In this document: positions 36,503 through 40,962 of the stretch, piece after piece | How positions within the stretch are numbered: position 1 is the first letter of the stretch | How the letters are laid out: each line of letters begins with the position of its first letter | IMG/VR virus record: IMGVR_UViG_3300045283_000322 | Span: 1-40,962 of that record | Length of the DNA stretch: 40,962 bases | Direction: 5' to 3' (one strand) | From: a virus | The notes under the pieces: generated by a model | The model's input: the letters and a program-made list of their open reading frames with translations, nothing else | What the model was told of the DNA's origin: nothing | Database searches by the model: none | Made by a program: the position numbers and the translations under genes

Positions 36503-38124
36503 GCAGCCCTCCTTCGCCGCCAACCGGGCCCGGGCTTCCCCGCGGCCTTCCACTCGGTCACCAGCTGCCGGTAGCGGTCCAGCGGCAACGCCCACGCGCG
36601 CTCGACGTCCAGCCACTTCTCGGCGAAGGCGCGGCGCGTGTAATCGCACCAGCCGTGTTGCGCCGCCACGAACTCGCGGGCGAGCGCCTTCTTCGCCTCC
36701 TCGAAGGTCGCCGGTACCGGGACGCCCATCTCGCCCAGGCGGCGGGCCTGGCGCGGCGTCGGTGGGTCGGTGGGCAGCGGCTTCGGTGGGGCGGGCTTCT
36801 TCGGGCGACGCCGAGCGGTCGGGTCGTAGCTGCCCAGCTTCAGCTTCACCTCGGCCTTCGCCGCAGCCTCGGCGATGCGCTTGCGGGCTTCCAGCAACAT
36901 GGCCAGCGGGTCGCGGCCGCCCTGCTCCATGAGCCGTGCCGCCTTCTTGCGCTCCTTGTCGGTGAACGTCTCGGCCAGGATGGTCAGCGGCGTCTCAAGG
37001 TCGCCGGGGGCGTCGTTCAGCGCGAGGTCAATCCACAGCCCCACCGGCTTGGGAGACGCCGCGATGGCCGCCTTCCGCTCCTCGGCGGTGGCGCAGGCGT
37101 CGACGTCGGCGAGGGGGCGAAGGATGCGCCCGATGCGCTGAATCTTGACCCGCTTGCTCTTCGTCGGCGCCGCGTCGATGAGATTGCGCAGACCGCGGAA
37201 GTCGAAGCCCCGCCCGAAGACGCGGCAGTTCGCCATGAACTGCACCTCGCCGCCCTTCCAGCGCGCCACGCCCGCCCGCCGCTGGTCCTCGGGCGTCTTG
37301 CCGTCGATGGCAAGCGCGCACCCGGGGCGAATCTGGTTGAGCGCAGCGGCGGCAGCGTGGGCCGACTTCACCCCGGGTAGGCAGATGAGCGTGGCGCCTG
37401 TCCCGCAGGCGTTGAACGCGGCGGCGAGCACCGGCGCGATGACCTCGGCCATCGCCTCGTCGAGGGCCTCCTGCTCGAAGTCGCCCGTTTCCTTGCTGAC
37501 CTTGATCTTGCTGAGGTCGATGTCGCACTGGATGGGCGGGGCGCACTCCAGGCGGTTGAGCCACCCCTCGCCGATGGCGTCCACCAGGTCGAACTTGAAC
37601 GCCGTCTCGGTGAAGATTCTCTTATCCATCCCGTGCGGCGTGGCGGTGAAGCCCACAATGCGAGCGGTGAAGTACTCGAGAGGGCGCCGCACATCGGGGC
37701 CGCGAAAGCAGTCGGCCTCGTCGACAATGATTTCGTCGAACGCATCGCGGGGGAAGCGCTCCAGACGCTCTGGGCGCATGATGGACGCCGCGCTCGCCAC
37801 GACGTGCGCCGTGCCCCGAACCGACGCCCACGAGTCGCCCTGCTCCACCTCGAAGCGCTGGCCGACGAGGTCTTCGAACTCACGCTGCGCCTGGTAGACG
37901 AGGATGTTTTGCGGGGCCAGCACCAACGCGCGCTTCGCTTTGCGCACCCTCGCCGCCATCATGTGGGACTTGCCGGTGCCGGTCGCACTCACCACCAGGA
38001 CCGCCCGGTGCGACTGCAGCTCGCGGTCGATATTCGCGTCGCAGACGAGCTGATAGCCACGCATCTTCCGCGGCGGGGTGCTCACCCTGGTCACGGGCTC
38101 GAACAGGGATAGCGATGCGCTCAT
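36499..38124 (-). CDS. Superfamily 2 DNA helicase
   Basis: 541 aa from the ATG at 38124 (ATGA overlap). Motifs: Walker A SATGTGKS (46-53), motif II DEAD (135-138), motif III GFTATP (158-163), motif VI QRIGRILRP (329-337). The C-terminal 150 residues are Lys/Pro/Ala-rich, then helical. It resembles RecG/UvsW-like or DEAD-type helicases of phages that remodel replication forks and branched DNA. It is by far the largest enzyme of the accessory operon and lies between an HNH nuclease and the shortened methylase. Confidence 0.88.
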   Translation of the reverse strand: MSASLSLFEPVTRVSTPPRKMRGYQLVCDANIDRELQSHRAVLVVSATGTGKSHMMAARVRKAKRALVLAPQNILVYQAQREFEDLVGQRFEVEQGDSWASVRGTAHVVASAASIMRPERLERFPRDAFDEIIVDEADCFRGPDVRRPLEYFTARIVGFTATPHGMDKRIFTETAFKFDLVDAIGEGWLNRLECAPPIQCDIDLSKIKVSKETGDFEQEALDEAMAEVIAPVLAAAFNACGTGATLICLPGVKSAHAAAAALNQIRPGCALAIDGKTPEDQRRAGVARWKGGEVQFMANCRVFGRGFDFRGLRNLIDAAPTKSKRVKIQRIGRILRPLADVDACATAEERKAAIAASPKPVGLWIDLALNDAPGDLETPLTILAETFTDKERKKAARLMEQGGRDPLAMLLEARKRIAEAAAKAEVKLKLGSYDPTARRRPKKPAPPKPLPTDPPTPRQARRLGEMGVPVPATFEEAKKALAREFVAAQHGWCDYTRRAFAEKWLDVERAWALPLDRYRQLVTEWKAAGKPGPGWRRRRAA

Positions 38125-38630
38125 CGCCACGTCTCCCCGCGCCTTATGAGACTTATCGTCGAAGGACTGACGCCAAATCGCGCCGCGACCTCACGGTTCA
38201 GTCCAGTCGCCGCCCTTATCTCAGCAACCTGCTCCGGGGTCAGCTTGGCCTGCCCGTGCGCGGCTCCTCGAACATTCACGCGCCTGCCCTTCAGCTTGCA
38301 GTCGATCGTATTGTCGAGCCGGCTTCCTTCGAAGAGATGAGCGGGGTTGCAGCACGGGGGATTGTCGCAGCGGTGGCAGGCTTCCATGCGGGAGCCCGGT
38401 GGGCGTCCGAGAGAAAGCTCCAGCGCCACGCGGTTCGATCGGACGTTCTTGCCGTCGGCCCAGAACTGGCCATACCCCTTCGGCGAGCGGAATTGACGCC
38501 AGGGCCAGCAGGCGTCGGGGCCCGCGCTGCGATCGACCTTCGACCAGAAGCGCTCCTCCCACGCCGGCCTGGGGCGCTTCGCTGCAACCAGCGCCGGGGC
38601 CAGCGGCTCGAAGAGCGGCAGCTGGAGCAT
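38121..38630 (-). CDS. HNH endonuclease with C-terminal HTH
   Basis: 169 aa from the ATG at 38630 (TGATG). Residues 25-65 form a strand-rich N-terminal part (ERFWSKVDRSAGPDACWPWR). HNH motif: MEACHRCDNPPCCNPAHLFE, with His86, Asn95 and His98. A C-terminal helix-turn-helix (LTPEQVAEIRAATGLNREVA; FGVSPSTISLIRRG) is typical of homing HNH enzymes. The first 18 residues (MLQLPLFEPLAPALVAAK) are encoded by a 54-bp sequence repeated at 39166-39219. It could act in homing or in packaging. Confidence 0.88.
   Translation of the reverse strand: MLQLPLFEPLAPALVAAKRPRPAWEERFWSKVDRSAGPDACWPWRQFRSPKGYGQFWADGKNVRSNRVALELSLGRPPGSRMEACHRCDNPPCCNPAHLFEGSRLDNTIDCKLKGRRVNVRGAAHGQAKLTPEQVAEIRAATGLNREVAARFGVSPSTISLIRRGETWR
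38577..38630. repeat. Direct repeat A, copy 1
   Basis: 54 bp identical to 39166-39219. It encodes the first 18 residues of the HNH protein here and of the 41-aa chimera there. Confidence 0.92.
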
Positions 38631-39097
38631 CAGAATGGCCACCCCACGCCGGCCCTGCCAAACGGCTTGTGCAGCAGGGTCTTCTTGTCATCAGCGCTGC
38701 GGCCGATAGCGCGCCATCCGGCCTTCTTGAAGCAGCATCCCGGGTTGGCGCTCTTGACCTTCTTGTCCCAGACGTAGGTCAGCATTCCGTCGGGCCCGCA
38801 GCCCATCCCAGAGAGCTTCAGGTGCTCTTCGGCCACCAGGATCAAAAGCGACGAGAGGTGCTCGCTCTCGTTTCGGAAGATGGTGCAGGTCCACCCGTCG
38901 AGGTTGTTCATCGCGCGGATGCCGCTCGACGGGTGGGGACGCCACCAGCCGAAGACCACGTCGCCCTCGTTGCTGCGAAGGACGAGTGTCTGTCCCGGGG
39001 GCATGAACTGCGGCGACCCGACCGTGCGCCTCGAATAGTGGCGGTCAGCGAGCGCGGCGCCCTGCGGGTCGAACTTGGTGACTACCTCCAGGTTCAC
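38630..39097 (-). CDS. Mom/GNAT-like protein, candidate DNA-modification enzyme
   Basis: 155 aa from the GTG at 39097 (GTGA). LADRHYSRRTVGSPQFMPPG at residues 17-36 and a C-terminal SANPGCCFKKAGWRAIGRSA match the layout of GNAT-fold phage proteins, including Mom-like ones (N-terminal HYS motif, late KKAGW). Between them are a beta-rich VVFGWWRPHP and a helix, EHLSSLLILVAEEHL. Mu Mom modifies adenines and protects phage DNA from restriction. Here the relationship is by eye and the substrate is unknown. The gene sits between repeat B and repeat A, next to the PAPS-reductase-like gene. Confidence 0.55.
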   Translation of the reverse strand: MNLEVVTKFDPQGAALADRHYSRRTVGSPQFMPPGQTLVLRSNEGDVVFGWWRPHPSSGIRAMNNLDGWTCTIFRNESEHLSSLLILVAEEHLKLSGMGCGPDGMLTYVWDKKVKSANPGCCFKKAGWRAIGRSADDKKTLLHKPFGRAGVGWPF

Positions 39098-39162
39098 GCC
39101 GCCTCCGCGTGCTCGTCGATGTCCTCCATCTGCCGCCTCGCCTCGGCACAGCGGTTCTCCAC
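39094..39162. repeat. Direct repeat B, copy 1
   Basis: 69 bp identical to 40092-40160. Encodes the last 22 residues of the chimeric small protein (ending DIDEHAEAA) and includes its stop codon. Confidence 0.92.
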
Positions 39163-39219
39163 GGCCTTCGCTGCAACCAGCGCCGGGGCCAGCGGCTCGA
39201 AGAGCGGCAGCTGGAGCAT
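39094..39219 (-). CDS. 41-aa chimeric miniprotein made of repeats A and B
   Basis: 41 aa, ATG at 39219 directly after the upstream stop, stop overlapping the next GTG. The first 18 residues equal the start of the HNH protein and the last 22-23 equal the end of the 53-aa protein at 40092. Three bases (GGC, 39163-39165, on the plus strand) join the 54-bp and 69-bp repeats. It is therefore a recombination scar that still reads as a gene. It probably has no function of its own but keeps the operon coupled. Confidence 0.6.
   Translation of the reverse strand: MLQLPLFEPLAPALVAAKAVENRCAEARRQMEDIDEHAEAA
39166..39219. repeat. Direct repeat A, copy 2
   Basis: 54 bp identical to 38577-38630; forms the 5' end of the chimeric miniprotein gene. 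Confidence 0.92.
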
Positions 39220-40095
39220 CTACGCCTCGCTCCCGTTGGTGTCGCAAAGGCCCCAGCGCATGCACCCTTCCTCGCCCGGGCCGGCGGCGAAGAGCTCATA
39301 CTGACGCCCCCCGTGGGCAGTGCGGGACCACTTGATGACCTCGTCGATCGGAGTGCCGGGCCGGGCACCATCGGCATTGCGCATCGGCGCCTGGAAGAAC
39401 GTGGGCGGGTTGCGAACGGCCTCGCCGCGGGACTCGGCGCGGGCGGCGCTGGCCTCCTGAGCCTCGGCCTCTAACTGACGAATGACAGCGATACGAGCCG
39501 GATCCGTCTCCGCCAAGTGCCGAATCTCTGCCTTGCGTGCGAACAGACAGGGCCAGCACCCCACGCGAGTCGCGCCCTCCAAGTAGAGCGGGTTGGGCGC
39601 CAGGCCGTGACGGTGGTGAATGGCGATGACCTCGTCCTCGGTCCAGTGGATGAGCGGCCTCCATGTCTCCGCGTCAAATCCGTTCGACCACTCCCATTCC
39701 TCCATCCGCGATCGAGCCTCGGACTCGGCCCGCCGGATCCCTACAGCGTTGACCACGTCGGCCCCCAGCCCGGCGAGGTACCGCTGCATCGGCTTCACCT
39801 TCAACTCCTCGGTGCAGAACCGCCTGGTCCTCGATGGGAACATGCCTTTCTTGCGGATGAGGTCCGGCATGAGCAGGTCGCCCCGAATCTCGGTGATCGG
39901 CCCGAGGACCCGGGTGAGTTCGCCGCGCAGGTAGTCGTAGGTCTTCGCATGCTCCCAACCGGTGTCCATGAAGACGCGGTCGTGCTCGATGCCCAGTTCC
40001 CGCAGGTGCAAGGACATGGCTGCGCTGTCCTTGCCACCGCTGATGGAGGCCACCACATGCCGGCCGGCCAGCTTTTTTTCCAGAGCAGCGATCAC
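39220..40095 (-). CDS. PAPS-reductase-like PP-loop protein
   Basis: 291 aa from the GTG at 40095 (GTGA). PP-loop SGGKDS at residues 19-24, FMDTGWEH, TRRFCTEELKVKPMQRYL (Cys94) and CWPCLFARKAE (Cys180, Cys183) are features of the phosphoadenosine-phosphosulfate reductase/DndC-type family. Phage members are widespread and may act on DNA or nucleotides rather than sulfate. It is directly followed by the chimeric scar and the Mom/GNAT-like gene, so a joint role in DNA modification is plausible. Confidence 0.8.
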   Translation of the reverse strand: MIAALEKKLAGRHVVASISGGKDSAAMSLHLRELGIEHDRVFMDTGWEHAKTYDYLRGELTRVLGPITEIRGDLLMPDLIRKKGMFPSRTRRFCTEELKVKPMQRYLAGLGADVVNAVGIRRAESEARSRMEEWEWSNGFDAETWRPLIHWTEDEVIAIHHRHGLAPNPLYLEGATRVGCWPCLFARKAEIRHLAETDPARIAVIRQLEAEAQEASAARAESRGEAVRNPPTFFQAPMRNADGARPGTPIDEVIKWSRTAHGGRQYELFAAGPGEEGCMRWGLCDTNGSEA

Positions 40096-40160
40096 GCCGC
40101 CTCCGCGTGCTCGTCGATGTCCTCCATCTGCCGCCTCGCCTCGGCACAGCGGTTCTCCAC
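40092..40160. repeat. Direct repeat B, copy 2
   Basis: 69 bp identical to 39094-39162; forms the 3' end of the 53-aa gene at 40092. Confidence 0.92.
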
Positions 40161-40253
40161 CGCCTCGAAGCGCCCCAGAACCTCGGAGTGCCGCCGGTAG
40201 ATGGCCTCGATGTCGGTGAGCAGCTCGGCGAGCAAGTCGCGGTAGGTGGTCAC
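40092..40253 (-). CDS. Small coiled-coil protein
   Basis: 53 aa from the GTG at 40253 (GTGA). Entirely helical with heptad spacing (YRDLLAELLTDIEAIYRRHS; then VENRCAEARRQMEDIDEHAE). Its C-terminal 22 residues are duplicated in the 41-aa chimera. Not recognised. Confidence 0.65.
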   Translation of the reverse strand: MTTYRDLLAELLTDIEAIYRRHSEVLGRFEAVENRCAEARRQMEDIDEHAEAA

Positions 40254-40558
40254 GGGCGGACGCTCCGCTTTGTGGGCACCGGCTGCTCCAGGTAGGGATT
40301 CTCCTCGGCGGGCGGCTCCGGGAGCCGGTAGACGCAGCCCTTGCGAATCCCGCATGCGAAGCACCAGCCCCGCCTACACCGCGAAGCGGGCGTCGCGCTC
40401 CAGGTTGGCCATCCTGGCGAGTCGATGCAGACCTCCGGATAGGGCGCAGTGAGGATGTAGACCCGGACGCGATCAGCTGCGTACACCACCACCGTCATCC
40501 CGCCGCGCAGTTCACTGGGGCTCTGCACGGGCACCAGTTCCTCCCCCTGCCACTTCAC
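40250..40558 (-). CDS. Hypothetical protein with Cys-rich loop
   Basis: 102 aa from the GTG at 40558 (GTGA). Beta-rich first half (KWQGEELVPVQSPSELRGGM; VVVYAADRVRVYILTAPYP) and a CRRGWCFACGIRKGC loop at about residues 60-75. Pro-rich end. Not recognised. Confidence 0.63.
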   Translation of the reverse strand: MKWQGEELVPVQSPSELRGGMTVVVYAADRVRVYILTAPYPEVCIDSPGWPTWSATPASRCRRGWCFACGIRKGCVYRLPEPPAEENPYLEQPVPTKRSVRP

Positions 40559-40752
40559 CGTGCCGCCTCCAGGTTCCCGCACGTCGTCGAGTTGTGTCCC
40601 GCCCGCCCGCACCGGCCGCAGCCCCGCCGATTGCTGCCGTAGGGCCGCTGGCGCTGCATCTCCAGCAGCGCCTCGGTGTACTCGGTGGACGCCTCGCCGT
40701 GGTTGATGCGCGCCCAGAAGGCGGCGACGCAGGCCCGTTGGAAGGGCGTCAC
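40555..40752 (-). CDS. Zinc knuckle protein
   Basis: 65 aa from the GTG at 40752 (GTGA overlap with the DUF7666-like gene). The C-terminal CGRCGRAGHNSTTC is a classical CCHC zinc knuckle (Cys45, Cys48, His53, Cys58), which binds single-stranded nucleic acid. Residues 1-35 are helical. CCHC knuckles are typical of retroviral Gag and eukaryotic RNA-binding proteins, less often of phages. It could be an RNA-binding regulator or a DNA-replication accessory. Confidence 0.72.
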   Translation of the reverse strand: MTPFQRACVAAFWARINHGEASTEYTEALLEMQRQRPYGSNRRGCGRCGRAGHNSTTCGNLEAAR

Positions 40753-40962
40753 AGGTCCATCTCCCCGAGCAGCAGCGACTCCAGCAGGGCGTTCTGATCG
40801 TCCGTGGCGGCGGCCCAGGCGGCGGCCCTGGCGGCGGCCCAGGCGGCGGCCCTGGCGGCGTCCGTGGCGGCGGCCGTGGCGGCGGCCCAGGCGGCGGCCC
40901 TGGCGGCGGCCCAGGCGGCGGCCCAGGCGGCGTCCGTGGCGGCGGCCCTGGCGGCGGCCCTG
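40749..40962 (-). CDS. DUF7666-like phage protein, C-terminal part (continues from 1-576)
   Basis: This is the 3' part of the gene that starts at 576. Bases 40836-40962 duplicate 1-127, so only 40749-40835 add new sequence, and the frame joins exactly. The Ala-rich repeat runs to about 40801 and is followed by an acidic, Leu-rich tail ending GEMDL. The stop TGA overlaps the GTG of the next gene (GTGA). The number of 12-bp repeats may be wrong, because the assembly was closed inside them. Confidence 0.75.
   Translation of the reverse strand, partial: RAAARAAATDAAWAAAWAAARAAAWAAATAAATDAARAAAWAAARAAAWAAATDDQNALLESLLLGEMDL
40802..40962. repeat. 12-bp tandem repeat array, right-hand end
   Basis: Same array as at 1-131. 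Its last 127 bp duplicate the start of the window exactly, which shows that the molecule is circular or permuted, about 40,835 bp long. Confidence 0.9.

Noticed and set aside
1-40962. CRISPR array or diversity-generating retroelement
   Set aside because: No regularly spaced repeats of CRISPR type, and no reverse transcriptase or template/variable repeat pair was seen; the 12-bp repeats are coding.

Overview
The window is a complete temperate bacteriophage genome with a high G+C content, opened at an arbitrary point. Bases 1-127 are identical to bases 40836-40962, so the molecule closes into a circle of 40,835 bp. One gene (a DUF7666-like protein with an Ala-rich repeat tail) runs across the join. 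An overlap of exactly 127 bp is what a k=127 assembly gives for a circular or circularly permuted genome. The structural genes (TerL, portal, scaffold, HK97-type capsid, adaptor, large tail protein, several internal or ejection-like proteins, no obvious tape-measure gene) suggest a short-tailed podovirus-like virion. The host is not identifiable from the sequence. The G+C content and several lipoprotein genes suggest a GC-rich Gram-negative host, possibly a myxobacterium; that is inference.

Almost everything is on the minus strand, so read the map from high to low coordinates. (1) 1042-2163: tyrosine integrase, with a candidate attP just past its 3' end. (2) 7060 down to 2577: early operon of small, often Cys-rich proteins around a RecT-like annealing protein, ending in a Tad2-like anti-defence candidate and a clear intrinsic terminator. 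It starts from a TTGACC/TAGTGT promoter whose spacer holds a palindromic operator. (3) 8044-7146: VRR-NUC nuclease, a small protein and a Cro/CI-type repressor; the same operator sits in a promoter just before the repressor's internal ATG. (4) 13178-8193: fibre or lectin-like proteins, then a lysis and cell-surface block (M15 endolysin, membrane proteins, lipoproteins, a lipoprotein with a zinc-protease motif). (5) 13224-14884: the only plus-strand genes, interrupted by a 459-bp non-coding segment with four 17-bp palindromes and a predicted structured RNA. (6) 33018-14878: packaging and virion genes. (7) 803, across the join, down to 33174: a long accessory operon with a zinc knuckle protein, PAPS-reductase-like and Mom/GNAT-like proteins, HNH nuclease, SF2 helicase, an internally deleted DNA methylase, a MazG-like protein and HTH proteins.

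Most neighbouring genes overlap by 4 bp (GTGA or ATGA) or 1 bp (TGATG or TAATG), which fixes many starts, including a CTG start for the large terminase. The genes that head the late blocks are different. They lack a good Shine-Dalgarno sequence and instead carry a shared 16-bp element, GGGAACGNNGCGGGTM, 2-10 nt before the start codon. It occurs five times on the minus strand, with a diverged sixth copy before the plus-strand virion gene. It is the best candidate for an undescribed late-gene control signal. Other notable signals are the non-coding RNA/palindrome locus, the two stacked B-gene-A cassettes at 38577-40160, and the 20-bp palindrome inside the shortened methylase.
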